Shown piece after piece: positions 1-8,742 of a DNA stretch of 64,000 nucleotides. The position numbers and the translations under genes were made by a program. Every line of letters starts with the position of its first letter. Position 1 is the first letter of the stretch. Below the pieces are notes generated by a model. It was not told the origin of the DNA. It did no database searches and saw only the letters and a program-made list of their open reading frames with translations. The stretch is from Gallionella sp. (lineage in GTDB: Bacteria > Pseudomonadota > Gammaproteobacteria > Burkholderiales > Gallionellaceae), in assembly GCA_003153155.1 (NCBI GenBank), contig PLWV01000026.1, positions 17,431 through 81,430 on the forward strand, written 5' to 3'.

Positions 1-34
1 CACAAAACAGCATTAGCAAAATAGCTTTACGCAT
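1..34 (-). CDS. 5' end of a truncated exported-protein gene
   Basis: Only the first eleven codons are in the window. The minus strand shows ATG at 34-32 with a GGGAG ribosome site about seven bases upstream. The start reads Met-Arg-Lys followed by Ala-Ile-Leu-Leu-Met-Leu-Phe-Cys, which looks like the n- and h-regions of a signal peptide or lipoprotein leader. Nothing can be said about function because the gene runs off the left edge. Confidence 0.45.
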   Translation of the reverse strand, partial: MRKAILLMLFC

Positions 35-210
35 TGCATTCTCCCAAGTCATTTTTTATGTCTGCTCCAGTAATCGTGCAAAGAAATTAAATGCGTCAGG
101 TTCTAATTATTCTCCGCCGCAAGTATACCGCCCATTGCTTGCTTCTATCGCACCATGCAAGGCGTTCAATCCTGCGCTGGTGTTGTGTAAGTGATAGAGG
201 CTGGTGTTCG

Positions 211-747
211 TCAGAACCCCGAACCTGGTTGCTTCAGAAACTCGATTTCCTCATCGGTAGATTTCCTGCCCAGGATGCTGTTCCTGTGCGGATAGCGGCC
301 GAACCTTGCAATGATTGCTTTGTGCTTCAATTCGAAATCGAGGCTGTTCTGGTTGCCATTGTCCCGGAACAACTTAGTGGCGATCTCATGCATCTTCAGC
401 GACTCGCTGTGCATGAACGGCATGTAGAGGAAGCTTCGCTCGGTCTGTTCCAATAATTTGTCTGCGCCAACTGAAATGGCTTCCTGTGCCAGTGCAAGCA
501 CCAGGGAATCATAGGTAAATGACAGGGGAGAATTCCTGAATATGTTTCTCGAAAATTGATCGAGCACGATAATTTCCGCCAGCCTGCCGTGTGCATCCTT
601 TCTCCACTCGAACAGCTCGCAAAGGGTTGCACGGTGATGAATATCCGAAAATCTCTCGGTGATTAACCGGTCCAGATTTTCATCCTTTTTCCACCATTGC
701 GACGGTTCGATTTCTTCGAACCAGAATTTCAGGATTTCCCGGTACAT
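211..747 (-). CDS. DUF924 family protein
   Basis: A 178-residue protein that matches the DUF924 family (YPO4-like, all-helical, TPR-like fold, no established reaction). Visible family features are the N-terminal ILKFWFEE segment, the PSQWWKKD stretch near residue 16, the LAEIIVLDQFSRNIFR motif around residues 56-71, and FLYMPFMHSE near residue 106. Length is normal for the family. The start at 747 has a GGAGCGG ribosome site. It appears to be a single gene; the next gene upstream (from 825) is on the same strand and encodes a PIN toxin. Family assignment is confident; the cellular role is unknown. Confidence 0.85.
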   Translation of the reverse strand: MYREILKFWFEEIEPSQWWKKDENLDRLITERFSDIHHRATLCELFEWRKDAHGRLAEIIVLDQFSRNIFRNSPLSFTYDSLVLALAQEAISVGADKLLEQTERSFLYMPFMHSESLKMHEIATKLFRDNGNQNSLDFELKHKAIIARFGRYPHRNSILGRKSTDEEIEFLKQPGSGF

Positions 748-824
748 ATTTCCGCTCCCTGCAAGTGGCTACGCTCCACAAAGAAATAAAGAAATGGGGC
801 GGGCTCAATTATTTTCGTTGCTGG

Positions 825-1250
825 CTAAAACACGACCACGGCAATTTTATGTTGCTTGGCATTGCGCGCAAACATGTCATCCAGTGTTGCCATGCGTTTT
901 ACATTAGCCTGCAACGCGCTGGTCAGGTGCAACGCATCATCCGCGCGCAAACCTGTTGCGGCATCCAGAGTTAAAAACGCTGCTTTGTGGAACATGTTCG
1001 CGCCGGGTGATAACAGCGTCAGGTCATTGGTGCATAAGCGCTGGAAACTTTGCCAGGCGACCTGCGCTTCGTCTGTCGTGATCTGTCCGGTGCGCTGCTT
1101 GATACCTAGTGCGCTGGCGAATTCGGTCACGCTCCATACCGATGAAACGAGATTGTCTTTGCATTTGGCGTACCATCGGGACACGTCCTCGCTTCTGGGT
1201 TCGTTCACGCAGAGCGCAACCAGAACGCTGGTATCCACGTAGCAGACCAT
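825..1250 (-). CDS. PIN-domain ribonuclease toxin (VapC-like)
   Basis: A 141-residue PIN-domain protein, the toxin half of a type II toxin-antitoxin pair; VapC toxins cleave RNA with acidic residues that bind Mg2+/Mn2+. The acidic positions are visible: Asp6 in YVDTSVL, Glu43 in VTEFASAL, Asp104/105 in LRADDALHL and Asp124 in ATLDD. Its ATG overlaps the stop of the upstream antitoxin (TGATG at 1248-1252), so the two are translationally coupled, as is usual for such modules. It appears intact. The RNA target cannot be read from the sequence. Confidence 0.85.
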   Translation of the reverse strand: MVCYVDTSVLVALCVNEPRSEDVSRWYAKCKDNLVSSVWSVTEFASALGIKQRTGQITTDEAQVAWQSFQRLCTNDLTLLSPGANMFHKAAFLTLDAATGLRADDALHLTSALQANVKRMATLDDMFARNAKQHKIAVVVF

Positions 1251-1495
1251 CAGTAGCGTGCTCCGCCGCGCAGTTCGGCCATCACGGACGTGCCCATTTT
1301 CATGCTTTGCCGCGTTTGCGTTAGCTCGGCTGTGAATGCTTTACGATCCCAAGGCTCGGCGCGTATCGTCATCGTGCCGTCAGGCGTCAAACTGGCTTGT
1401 ACCGTGTCGCCTTCCTTCAATCCGGTACGGCGGATGTACTCCATCGGTATGCGAACCGCCAGACTGTTTCCCCACTTGGCTATATGCAGATTCAT
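1250..1495 (-). CDS. AbrB/MazE-type antitoxin
   Basis: An 81-residue antitoxin with an N-terminal swapped-hairpin AbrB/MazE DNA-binding domain: the segment HIAKWGNSLAVRIP (residues 4-17) is the family hallmark, followed by LKEGDTVQ. The C-terminal half (from about residue 48) probably binds and blocks the PIN toxin encoded immediately downstream. I chose ATG 1495, which has GGAG upstream (GAGCAAAC), rather than longer in-frame starts, because the family begins here. The upstream bases 1500-1545 hold ATAC...GTAT half-sites that could be an operator for autoregulation; that is inference. A MazE-like antitoxin with a PIN toxin is a common mixed pairing. Confidence 0.85.
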   Translation of the reverse strand: MNLHIAKWGNSLAVRIPMEYIRRTGLKEGDTVQASLTPDGTMTIRAEPWDRKAFTAELTQTRQSMKMGTSVMAELRGGARY

Positions 1496-1590
1496 GTTTG
1501 CTCCTTTATGGATATACGTTGATGTGTATTCATTATAGGCGGGGTCTGTTGGTATGTAAACAGCACAGCCGCTGCCCTCTATTAGCCGTT

Positions 1591-2496
1591 TTACTTTATC
1601 GCACTGCGGCGGCTGGCAGCCCATCCGATCAGCGACAACAGCGCCAGACCTGCGCCTATGAGCAGTATGCCCGTCACCTCGCCGAATGTGAAATCTTCTC
1701 CCAGCGTCAGGCGCGCGGAGACAATTGCCACCACTGGCGTGCCGAGCACGGAAAGACTGGCTTCCCATGCGGGCACTCTGTCGAGCAGGGTGATCCACAA
1801 CCACCAGCACATCGCCGTGCTGACCACCGACATGAAGATCAGAATGCCGATGTAGGTCGCGGACCAGTCAGTGGGATGTTCGGGGACTACGAGCGCGAGC
1901 AGTACCAGCGGCACGGCGCCGATCAGCATCTGCCAAGTGGTCAGCGAGAGCAGGTCAACCTGCTGTTTGGAGCGCAGGCGCTTGATGAGTACGGTGCCGA
2001 TGGCCCAGCACAATGCAGCCATGACGCCGAGGAATTTGCTGAACAGGCTGGTGTGCATGTTCCAGGGTTCGATGATCAGCACCAGGCCGGTGAGTGTGCT
2101 TGCAGCGGCCAGCCACTGCGTGCCACGGATACGCTCGCCCAGGATCGGCCAAGCGAGCAACAGCACCCAAATGGGCATGGTGAAGATCAGCACCGCCGTC
2201 TTGCCGGGGCCGCCTTCCACGAGTGCCCAGGTCGATAAAGCCATGAAGCCAGTGATTTGAAACAAGCCTATGGCGAGTGTGGCGCCGGGTGCGATCAACT
2301 TGAGCGGCCTGCCCATGAGCTTGAGCGCGACAAACAAAGCCAGCGCACCGCCGATACTACGCTCTGCCGCGAAAGCGAAGGGTGGTGCATAGTCCAGCGC
2401 CTGCTTGGCCAGTACCCATGTGTATCCCCAAGTGACTGAGAGGATAAAAAGGCCCAGTGGCAATAACCAGCGTTCACGGGGGAAGGTAGAGGACAT
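1591..2496 (-). CDS. EamA/DMT-family transporter
   Basis: A 301-residue integral membrane protein of the drug/metabolite transporter superfamily with two EamA repeats (about residues 13-140 and 150-285) and roughly ten hydrophobic segments. Visible signatures are SVTWGYTWVLAKQALDYAPP at the first repeat and the second-repeat ending LGEDFTFGEVTGILLIGAGL. Such proteins export or import amino acids, nucleotides or other metabolites across the inner membrane; the substrate cannot be predicted. The start at 2496 follows a GAACG/GGGGGAAGG-rich stretch. It lies downstream of feoB on the same strand with a 140-bp gap, so probably a separate unit. Confidence 0.85.
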   Translation of the reverse strand: MSSTFPRERWLLPLGLFILSVTWGYTWVLAKQALDYAPPFAFAAERSIGGALALFVALKLMGRPLKLIAPGATLAIGLFQITGFMALSTWALVEGGPGKTAVLIFTMPIWVLLLAWPILGERIRGTQWLAAASTLTGLVLIIEPWNMHTSLFSKFLGVMAALCWAIGTVLIKRLRSKQQVDLLSLTTWQMLIGAVPLVLLALVVPEHPTDWSATYIGILIFMSVVSTAMCWWLWITLLDRVPAWEASLSVLGTPVVAIVSARLTLGEDFTFGEVTGILLIGAGLALLSLIGWAASRRSAIK

Positions 2497-2636
2497 CAGT
2501 AGTTATATAGGGCGGAAAAGGGATTGAATGGGGCGGGTTCGAATTGTTTTTTTCAATCGCTGGATCACGCTGCCAGCTCAAGTTCTACATTTTTTTCCGC
2601 CCGCGTTGCCAGAGTAATCCGCATGTCCAAACTGAA

Positions 2637-4424
2637 TCAATACCCCAACGCCCTGGCGCCCTGATAAAACACAAAACTCACCAGCCACGCCAGTCCCAGC
2701 GACCATGCGATGGACAGCGCGGTGAAGCTGGTCTGCTTGGATTCGCTTTGCAGGGTGGCGATGGTGGCGAGGCAGGGGGTGTAGAGCAGGGTGAACAGCA
2801 TGAAGCTGTAGGCTTGCACCCAATCCAGTTGTTGACCGATTGCGCTGCCCAGCGCCGTGCCGCTCAAGCCGTAGATCACGGCGAGCGCACCGATGACGAT
2901 TTCCTTGGCGATGAAGCCGAAGATCAGCGCGATGGTGAGTTGCTCGTTGATGCCTACTGGCGCAAAGAACGGGTGCAGCGCGCCGCCTATCATGCCCGCC
3001 CAGGTGTCCGCGCTGGCGGGAGCGGCGGACAGCGGCAGGTGGGTGAGCAGCCAGACCAGCACCACGCCGGCGACGATGAATTTGGTGGCGCGACGCAGGA
3101 AGTGGCGCACTTCCAGCCAGCCGCGCAGTACCATCTGGCGTAGGGTGGGGAAACGGTAGGGCGGCAGTTCCAGTACGAACGGTTCGTTGTTTTTGAATTG
3201 GTGTTTGAATATCAGCGCGGTGAGTATCGCGCTGGCGAAGCTGAATAGGTACAGGCTGAACAGGACTATCGGTGCGGCCTTAGCCGAGAACAGCGCGGCG
3301 GTGAAGAAGATGAATACTTGCAGGCGCGCCGAGCACAGCGAGAACGGGATCACCAGCATGTTGAGCAGGCGCATGGCGCGCGAGCGCATCACGCGCGTGC
3401 CCATCAGCGCGGGGACGTTGCAGCCGAAGCCCATCAACAGCATGACGAAGCCGCGTCCGTCCAGCCCCAGGCGCGCCATCAGCGCGTCCATCAAGAATGC
3501 GGCGCGCGACAGATAGCCGCTGTCTTCCACCATCGCCATGAACAGGAAGAACAGCACGATGATGGGCACGAATGCCGCGACGGTGGCCACGCCGTTGTAG
3601 ATGCCGTCCAACAGCAAGCCTTGCACGGCGTGCGGCAGGCTGCTCAACAGCGGGGCGAGTGCTACATTGCGCAACCAGGCGAACAGACCGGCGATGCCGG
3701 TTTGCAGCGGTTGGCCGAAAATAAAAATGCCCTGGAACAGCAGATACATGACGGCGAAGAAAATCGGCAGCCCCAGCCACGGATGCAGCATCACGCGGTC
3801 CAGTCTTTCGGTGAGGTTATCCGACAGCCGCGCGGGGACTTGCACGGTGTGTTGCAGCACGCGCGCCATTTCCGCTTCGATATGTTCGTCTTGTTCCAGC
3901 TGGCTGCGCAGATGTTCCGCCATGCCGGGCGTGGGGTAACGCAGGGCTTTGGTGATGGCTTGCAGGGCTTCCGGATAGCCGCTGCCATATTTTGCGCTAA
4001 GCAGGAAGATCGGCAGTTCCAGCAGCGCGGACATTTTTGCCACATCGACGCTGATGCCGAATTTCTTTGCTTCATCCGCCATGTTGAGCATTACCACGAT
4101 GTTCATGTCGAGTTGCTTGAGTTGCAGCAACAAACTCATCTGGCGTTCGATCTGCGTGGTGTTGAGGATGACCAGCGCGAGGTCGGGCACGTTGTCGTGC
4201 AAGAAGTGGCGCACCACTTGTTCATCATCGGAAAAGCCGTGCAGGTCATAGATGCCGGGCAGGTCGATGATCTCCACCATGTCTGATCCGAGCAAAATCT
4301 TGCCGCTGAGCAGTTCGACGGTGATGCCCGGCCAGTTGCCGACGCGTGCTGCCCCGCCGGTCATGCGATTGAACAGCGTGGATTTGCCGGTGTTGGGCAT
4401 GCCGAGCAAAGCGATACGTTTCAT
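2637..4424 (-). CDS. feoB: Ferrous iron transport protein B
   Basis: FeoB, the inner-membrane Fe(II) transporter with an N-terminal G-protein domain. G1 is GMPNTGKST at residues 8-16, G3 is DLPG at 54-57 and G4 is NMAD at 114-117; the switch I region around residue 30 follows. After residue 200 come about eight membrane segments, including the conserved gate motifs (GFGCNVPALMGTR and GFIAKEIVIG). At 595 residues it is shorter than the roughly 770 of E. coli FeoB, mostly through compact loops and C-terminus. Its ATG overlaps the feoA stop by four bases (4421-4424), so feoA-feoB is a translationally coupled operon. No FeoC gene follows. No clear Fur box was seen upstream of feoA. Confidence 0.95.
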   Translation of the reverse strand: MKRIALLGMPNTGKSTLFNRMTGGAARVGNWPGITVELLSGKILLGSDMVEIIDLPGIYDLHGFSDDEQVVRHFLHDNVPDLALVILNTTQIERQMSLLLQLKQLDMNIVVMLNMADEAKKFGISVDVAKMSALLELPIFLLSAKYGSGYPEALQAITKALRYPTPGMAEHLRSQLEQDEHIEAEMARVLQHTVQVPARLSDNLTERLDRVMLHPWLGLPIFFAVMYLLFQGIFIFGQPLQTGIAGLFAWLRNVALAPLLSSLPHAVQGLLLDGIYNGVATVAAFVPIIVLFFLFMAMVEDSGYLSRAAFLMDALMARLGLDGRGFVMLLMGFGCNVPALMGTRVMRSRAMRLLNMLVIPFSLCSARLQVFIFFTAALFSAKAAPIVLFSLYLFSFASAILTALIFKHQFKNNEPFVLELPPYRFPTLRQMVLRGWLEVRHFLRRATKFIVAGVVLVWLLTHLPLSAAPASADTWAGMIGGALHPFFAPVGINEQLTIALIFGFIAKEIVIGALAVIYGLSGTALGSAIGQQLDWVQAYSFMLFTLLYTPCLATIATLQSESKQTSFTALSIAWSLGLAWLVSFVFYQGARALGY

Positions 4425-4654
4425 AATTTTGCCACGCTGATTTTCGCCGCCTCACTGCGCCGCAGCAGGATGTCAGTGGTGCCGATGCGCACTTGCAAGG
4501 GGCCGGAGAAGCTGGCTTTGCGGATTAGCTCGATTTGTTTGCCGGTGCGGAAACCCAAGGCGAGCAGGCGCAGGTGCAACGCTTCTTCGGCGTTTATCGA
4601 GACGATGGTGGCGAAGTCGCCGGGATGCAGCGCGGCTAGGGTTGTTGCAGGCAT
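4421..4654 (-). CDS. feoA: Ferrous iron transport protein A
   Basis: A 77-residue cytosolic SH3-like protein that assists FeoB. Family features are the N-terminal LHPGDFATIVSIN, the ALGFRTGKQIELIRKASFSGPLQVRIG core and a final beta strand with LLRRSEAAKI. It is first in the feoAB operon and overlaps feoB by four bases. The promoter must lie in the 4655-4720 region shared with the divergently transcribed dapA. Confidence 0.93.
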   Translation of the reverse strand: MPATTLAALHPGDFATIVSINAEEALHLRLLALGFRTGKQIELIRKASFSGPLQVRIGTTDILLRRSEAAKISVAKL

Positions 4655-4719
4655 GATGATGGCTAATTCAAGAATGCAGGCATTATTCCACAGCCGCCTG
4701 GTTTTTGTCGCGCAGCCCG

Positions 4720-4748
4720 TTGGGATGCGGCCTTAATTACGGTAGAAT
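4720..4748 (+). promoter_or_regulatory. Probable sigma-70 promoter of the dapA operon
   Basis: TTGGGA at 4720-4725 and TAGAAT at 4743-4748 are separated by exactly 17 bases, close to the sigma-70 consensus, and lie about 48 bases upstream of the dapA start. This is pattern matching only. Confidence 0.5.
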
Positions 4749-4795
4749 GCGACCTTTATTTTTCCGGCAAGCCCAGAGAGATGATTGAGGGAAAA

Positions 4796-5683
4796 ATGTT
4801 CAAAGGCAGTATTGTTGCGATCGTCACCCCGATGCATGAGGACGGCAGCCTCGACCTGGCGGCGTTCCGTGCGTTGATCGATTTTCACATTGCGCAGGGT
4901 ACGGATGGCATCGTGGTGGTCGGCACGACCGGCGAATCGCCTACCGTGGATGTGGAAGAGCATGAGTTGTTGATCGCCGAGGCGGTGAAGCATGCCGCCA
5001 AGCGCATTCCCATCATCGCCGGAACCGGCGCGAACTCCACCAGGGAAGCTATCGAGCTGGCCGCTTTTTCGAAAAAGGCCGGCGCGGATGCTTCGCTGAC
5101 GGTGGTTCCCTATTACAACAAGCCGACTCAGGAGGGCTTGTATCTGCACTTCAAGACCATCGCCGAGGCGGTGGACATGCCGCACCTTTTATACAACGTG
5201 CCGGGGCGTACCGTTGCCGATATGAGCAACGATACGGTGCTGCGACTGGCGCAGATTTCCAACATCGTCGGCATCAAGGACGCGACCGGCGACATCGAGC
5301 GCGGCAGCGATCTGTTGCAGCGCGCGCCGAAAGATTTTGCAGTGTATAGCGGCGATGATGCCAGCACGCTGGCGTTGATGTTGCTCGGCGCGCACGGCAC
5401 GATTTCCGTGACAGCGAATGTCGCGCCCAGGCTGATGCACGAAATGTGTGTCGCCGCGCTGAACGGCGAAGTCGCCAAGGCGCGCGAAATAAATTTCCGC
5501 CTGCTTGGCTTGCATCGCAACCTGTTCGTCGAAGCCAACCCGATTCCGGTGAAGTGGGCGGTGGCACGCATGGGTAAAATGAAAAACACGTTGCGCCTGC
5601 CGCTCACACCTTTGTCGCAATCCGCTCACGCGGTGGTCGAGGAAGCGATGCGTCAGGCCGGTGTGCTTTTAGGGTTCCCTTGA
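4796..5683 (+). CDS. dapA: 4-hydroxy-tetrahydrodipicolinate synthase
   Basis: DapA condenses pyruvate with aspartate semialdehyde, the first committed step of the diaminopimelate/lysine pathway in the cytoplasm. The 295-residue TIM barrel carries the Schiff-base Lys161 in GIKDATGD, Tyr133 and Arg138 in YNVPGRT, Thr44/45 in GTTGES and Tyr107 in VVPYYNKP. I chose the ATG at 4796 because the family begins MFKGSIVA and GAGGG lies seven bases upstream; a start at 4781 would add five unusual residues. It heads an operon with bamC and an MBL-fold hydrolase, the dapA-bamC order being common in beta- and gammaproteobacteria. Confidence 0.96.
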   Translation: MFKGSIVAIVTPMHEDGSLDLAAFRALIDFHIAQGTDGIVVVGTTGESPTVDVEEHELLIAEAVKHAAKRIPIIAGTGANSTREAIELAAFSKKAGADASLTVVPYYNKPTQEGLYLHFKTIAEAVDMPHLLYNVPGRTVADMSNDTVLRLAQISNIVGIKDATGDIERGSDLLQRAPKDFAVYSGDDASTLALMLLGAHGTISVTANVAPRLMHEMCVAALNGEVAKAREINFRLLGLHRNLFVEANPIPVKWAVARMGKMKNTLRLPLTPLSQSAHAVVEEAMRQAGVLLGFP

Positions 5684-5714
5684 ACTAACTATGTTGTATA
5701 GCCGGAGAGAAACA

Positions 5715-6905
5715 ATGAAAGTTTTGCAAATCGGGATTTCCAGTGCGGTGCTGGTTTCGTTGTTAAGTTGCAGCACGCTTGGAGCCGACAGCAAGCGCAT
5801 CGATTATGGCGCCGCTGCACTGCAAGTGCCCTCGCTGGAAGTGCCGCCGGATCTGACCATGCCCGGCGGCGAAGAACGCTACAAGATGCCACAGGGCGAC
5901 GGTGAAACCCCTGTCCTGAGCACAGTCGAAGGGGTTGCGACTTATTCCGATTACAGCAAGGGTGGTGCCCAGAGCCGCACTGGCAGTGCGGTATTGCCGA
6001 AAGTGCAGGGCGTGCATATGGAGCGCAACAATGCTCAGCGTTGGCTGGTGATTAACGAGAAGGCAGAAAACGTTTGGCCTGAGGTCAGGGCGTTCTGGCA
6101 GGAAATCGGACTGACCATCAGCAGCGAAGACCAGGCGGCAGGTGTGATGGAAACCGGTTGGGCAGAAAATCGTGCCAGGATTCCGCAGGGTGTTTCTCAC
6201 AATGGGTTTGACCAGGAGTTCAGCGATGCCCATTCAGCCGGTGAACGCGATCAATATCGTACGCGGCTGGAGCGCGGCGCCGAAGAACTTTTGGTCGGGC
6301 ACCCGAAGGACGGTGTGAGTACAGAGGTGTATATCACCCATCGCGGTATCAAGCAGGAGTTTTCTGCAACCAAGGGCACCTCCCAATGGGTAGCGCGTGC
6401 CAATGATCCGGAGCTGGAGGCGATCATGTTGCAACGTCTGATGGTGCGTTTCGGTGTCAACGAAACTAAGGCGGCCAGCGCGGTGGCAGCGACCAGCGCG
6501 GTAGCAGCAGCGGCCAGCGCAGCAACGCTCAACGCGTCCGAACCGGTGGGGCTGGCCAGTTTGCGAGAAGTTTCCGGCGGCAGCACCATCATCGTGGTGA
6601 ACGATGCGTTCGACAGGTCCTGGCGTAAAGTGGGGTTGGCTATCGAAAGCGCGGGTCTGGCGGTGGAAGACAAGGATCGCGAAAAGGGCACCTACTTCTT
6701 GCGTCCCGTTAAGCTCGAGAGCAGTTGGCTGGATAAGTTGATGTTCTGGAAGAGCAACGAGGATACCACCAGGCACTATCGCGTGAACGTCAAGGATGGC
6801 GGAACATCGTGCGAAGTGTCCATCATTGATCAGGACGGCGCAAGCAACAAGGTAAGCAAACAGATGCTTGAGGCGATCTACAAGAACATCAATCAGCAAA
6901 TGTGA
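5715..6905 (+). CDS. bamC: Outer membrane assembly lipoprotein BamC
   Basis: BamC (NlpB), an accessory lipoprotein of the BAM complex that inserts beta-barrel proteins into the outer membrane. The start at 5715 gives a lipoprotein signal with lipobox LLSC (Cys19). Downstream are the unstructured linker (LEVPPDLTMP), a first helix-grip domain (about residues 100-230) and a second (about 275-395); the Ala-rich linker between them (about 250-275) is low complexity. A palindromic repeat at 5906-5936 is read as the residues TPVLSTVEG inside the linker. It lies 31 bases after dapA and 7 bases before the next gene, so one operon. Confidence 0.88.
   Translation: MKVLQIGISSAVLVSLLSCSTLGADSKRIDYGAAALQVPSLEVPPDLTMPGGEERYKMPQGDGETPVLSTVEGVATYSDYSKGGAQSRTGSAVLPKVQGVHMERNNAQRWLVINEKAENVWPEVRAFWQEIGLTISSEDQAAGVMETGWAENRARIPQGVSHNGFDQEFSDAHSAGERDQYRTRLERGAEELLVGHPKDGVSTEVYITHRGIKQEFSATKGTSQWVARANDPELEAIMLQRLMVRFGVNETKAASAVAATSAVAAAASAATLNASEPVGLASLREVSGGSTIIVVNDAFDRSWRKVGLAIESAGLAVEDKDREKGTYFLRPVKLESSWLDKLMFWKSNEDTTRHYRVNVKDGGTSCEVSIIDQDGASNKVSKQMLEAIYKNINQQM
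5906..5936. repeat. REP-like palindrome inside bamC
   Basis: AACCCC and GGGGTT flank a core with CCTGAGCACAGTCGAAGG. The core belongs to the widespread CCTGAG...TCGAAGG palindromic repeat type that usually lies between genes; here it is translated in frame in the flexible linker of BamC. Confidence 0.6.
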
Positions 6906-6912
6906 GCCGCTA

Positions 6913-7767
6913 ATGTCCATGCGTTTCTCGTCTTTGGGCAGCGGCAGCGAAGGCAACGCGCTGCTGGTTGCGGTCGGTACGAAAGGCTCTTGTCCGGGCA
7001 CCCGTCAGACGCTAGTACTGATGGACTGCGGTTTTGGACTGCAGGACACCGTCTCGCGCCTGGCGCGTCTGGGCGTGTCTCCCGAGCAGTTGAGCGGCAT
7101 CGTCGTCACCCATGAGCACGGCGATCACATCAGCGGCGTGGCGCGGCTGGCACGCAAATACAATCTGCCGGTTTGGCTTACACACGGGACGCTGCGCAGT
7201 ATGGAAAACATTTGTCCGGGCACCCGCCGGACAAATGTTTTTCGTAGCACCCGCCAGGCGAAAGACTTTGCCGGCATTGCCAACATTCGGGAAATCGATC
7301 CCCAGCTGGCGTTCGTAATTGGTGACATTGAAATCATTCCCTATCCCGTTCCGCACGATGCCGCCGAGCCGGTGCAATTCGTTTTCAGCGATGGCGCGCG
7401 GCGACTGGGCGTATTGACCGATACCGGATGCAGTACGGCGCATATCGAACAGATGCTGAACGGTTGCCACGCGCTGGTGTTGGAATGCAATCACGATATT
7501 GAAATGTTGATGAACGGTGATTACCCATACAGCCTGAAGCAGCGTGTGGGTGGTCGTTTCGGACATCTGAACAATCAGGAATCTGCCGGCATTTTAGCCA
7601 GGCTGGATGTGAGTCGGTTGCAACACTTGATCGCCGCGCATCTCAGCCGCAGGAACAACACGCCGGAGCTTGCCGTGCGAGCGTTGAGTGCCGCGGCCAT
7701 GTGTGAAGAAAGTTGGGTGGGAGTGGCAACGCAGGAAGAAGGATTTGCCTGGCGCGAAATTACCTGA
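6913..7767 (+). CDS. MBL-fold metallohydrolase (YycJ/PhnP-like)
   Basis: A 284-residue metallo-beta-lactamase-fold hydrolase. The N-terminus MRFSSLGSGSEGNA and the Zn-binding THEHGDHISG motif identify the YycJ/WalJ-type branch, cytosolic nucleases or phosphodiesterases of uncertain substrate; the later Asp (LTDTG) and His (AAHLSRRNN) metal ligands are also present. I start at 6913 (MSMRF), seven bases after bamC; longer starts would overlap bamC. Two insertions unlike the family both read Cys-Pro-Gly-Thr-Arg: one near residues 28-34 and one near residues 99-112, the latter made by the palindrome at 7205-7241. Operon with dapA and bamC, ended by the terminator at 7799. Confidence 0.85.
   Translation: MSMRFSSLGSGSEGNALLVAVGTKGSCPGTRQTLVLMDCGFGLQDTVSRLARLGVSPEQLSGIVVTHEHGDHISGVARLARKYNLPVWLTHGTLRSMENICPGTRRTNVFRSTRQAKDFAGIANIREIDPQLAFVIGDIEIIPYPVPHDAAEPVQFVFSDGARRLGVLTDTGCSTAHIEQMLNGCHALVLECNHDIEMLMNGDYPYSLKQRVGGRFGHLNNQESAGILARLDVSRLQHLIAAHLSRRNNTPELAVRALSAAAMCEESWVGVATQEEGFAWREIT
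7205..7241. repeat. Perfect 15-bp inverted repeat inside the MBL hydrolase gene
   Basis: AAAACATTTGTCCGG (7205-7219) is followed by seven bases and then its exact complement CCGGACAAATGTTTT (7227-7241). The core TGTCCGGGCACCCG also occurs at 6991-7004 in the same gene and, inverted, at 11646-11661 in the glycosyltransferase gene, and each copy is translated as CPGTR. Confidence 0.85.
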
Positions 7768-7798
7768 AAATTGGGACGGTGGAAATAAAGATGGAAAT

Positions 7799-7826
7799 AA
7801 AAAAGCCGACTTGCGTCGGCTTTTTT
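7799..7826. terminator. Bidirectional intrinsic terminator
   Basis: GCCGAC, loop TTGC, GTCGGC, flanked by six A and six T. It lies between the converging MBL hydrolase gene and the small lipoprotein gene and can serve both. Confidence 0.9.
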
Positions 7827-7847
7827 ATTGCCTGAAGAGTAATTGGC

Positions 7848-8033
7848 TTACTTCTTCATTGCGTCAGCGGCAGCAGGAGCAGCAGCAGGAGCAGAAGCAG
7901 CATCTGGTGCAGCGACAGGAGCCGGAGCAGCAGGGGTAACAACAACTGCAACAGCAGGAGCTTCAGCAGCCTTTTGGCCGCAGGCGGTCAAAGCAAGAGC
8001 CAGCAGAGCAGTAACAAGAGCAATACGTTTCAT
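7848..8033 (-). CDS. Small Ala/Pro-rich lipoprotein
   Basis: A 61-residue protein beginning MKRIALVTALLALALTACG, a lipoprotein signal with lipobox LTAC. The mature part is almost entirely Ala, Pro, Val and Asp, ending DAMKK. The start at 8033 has AAGGAAC upstream. No domain is recognisable; such short Ala/Pro-rich lipoproteins are frequent in betaproteobacteria and have no defined role. It converges with the MBL hydrolase gene across a shared terminator. Confidence 0.7.
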   Translation of the reverse strand: MKRIALVTALLALALTACGQKAAEAPAVAVVVTPAAPAPVAAPDAASAPAAAPAAADAMKK

Positions 8034-8160
8034 TTCGTGTTCCTTGAGAGTTTGAAGTTGAAATACACAAATTTCCCTGATTTCTAATGAAGCCAAAATC
8101 AAAGGCGGCGCATTCTATCAGTTAAACAAAGGAAATCCAGCGGATATTCAGTTTTCTTTG

Positions 8161-8652
8161 CTATAACCCCAGCTTGGTAGAGGATATGGCCTGATGGGAA
8201 GCCGCCCACATCTCCATAAAGCGCGATTCCAGTGTGCGCGCCTTTTCCGGATCATGCTGTGCCAAAATGCCGCGCGGATCGTCGAAGTGGAAGCGACGCA
8301 CATAATTTGTCTCGTCCGCGACGGAAAACGGCTCGGTGATGTGCTGCAGATTTTTGGGTGTCTGATGGATGAACATGCCGGTGCCGAATTGGTGCAGCAG
8401 CATCATCATGCGCGGACATAGCGTGGATAAATAGTGCGTGTCATGGGCCAGTACGAACAGCCGATGGGCAGGGTTGGCGAGTAAAAAATTGCGCAGCGTT
8501 GTATACCGAGCTTCAGTGTTAAATCCCAAACCATCGAAATCTTTATCGAACATATACAGGTTGTGCTGCGCCAGTTTGCACAGCGTGTCTAGCGCGGCGA
8601 TGTAGTCCACAATGCCGTCCAGCTTGGTGTGTTGCAACACATCGTCACTCAT
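8161..8652 (-). CDS. Conserved hypothetical protein
   Basis: A 163-residue soluble protein, not recognised with certainty. It begins with an acidic helical segment, then has NLYMFDKDFDGLGFNTEARYTTLRNFL (about 32-58), LFVLAHDTHYL (about 65-75) and PFSVADETNYVRRFHFDDPRG (about 108-128). The general look is of a small alpha/beta protein from betaproteobacteria that often lies near acetyltransferase genes; this is a weak recollection. ATG 8652 has GGGATG upstream. The repeat-filled gap 8653-8893 separates it from the cupin gene on the same strand. Confidence 0.6.
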   Translation of the reverse strand: MSDDVLQHTKLDGIVDYIAALDTLCKLAQHNLYMFDKDFDGLGFNTEARYTTLRNFLLANPAHRLFVLAHDTHYLSTLCPRMMMLLHQFGTGMFIHQTPKNLQHITEPFSVADETNYVRRFHFDDPRGILAQHDPEKARTLESRFMEMWAASHQAISSTKLGL

Positions 8653-8742
8653 GATTCATCCCTAACGGGCATGGCAAATATGCCGCCCTTGATTATGAAA
8701 CCCGCCATGCCTGTTCCCTGATGGAACCACTGATGAGGCTAC

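Noticed and set aside
2530..2560. tRNA-like GGTTCGAATT
   Set aside because: No acceptor stem, anticodon arm or CCA-side pairing around it.
3318..4286. Long open frame on the plus strand opposite feoB
   Set aside because: Its translation is rich in Gln, His, Arg and Ala with no domain and is explained by antisense reading of the GC-rich feoB gene, whose motifs are clear.
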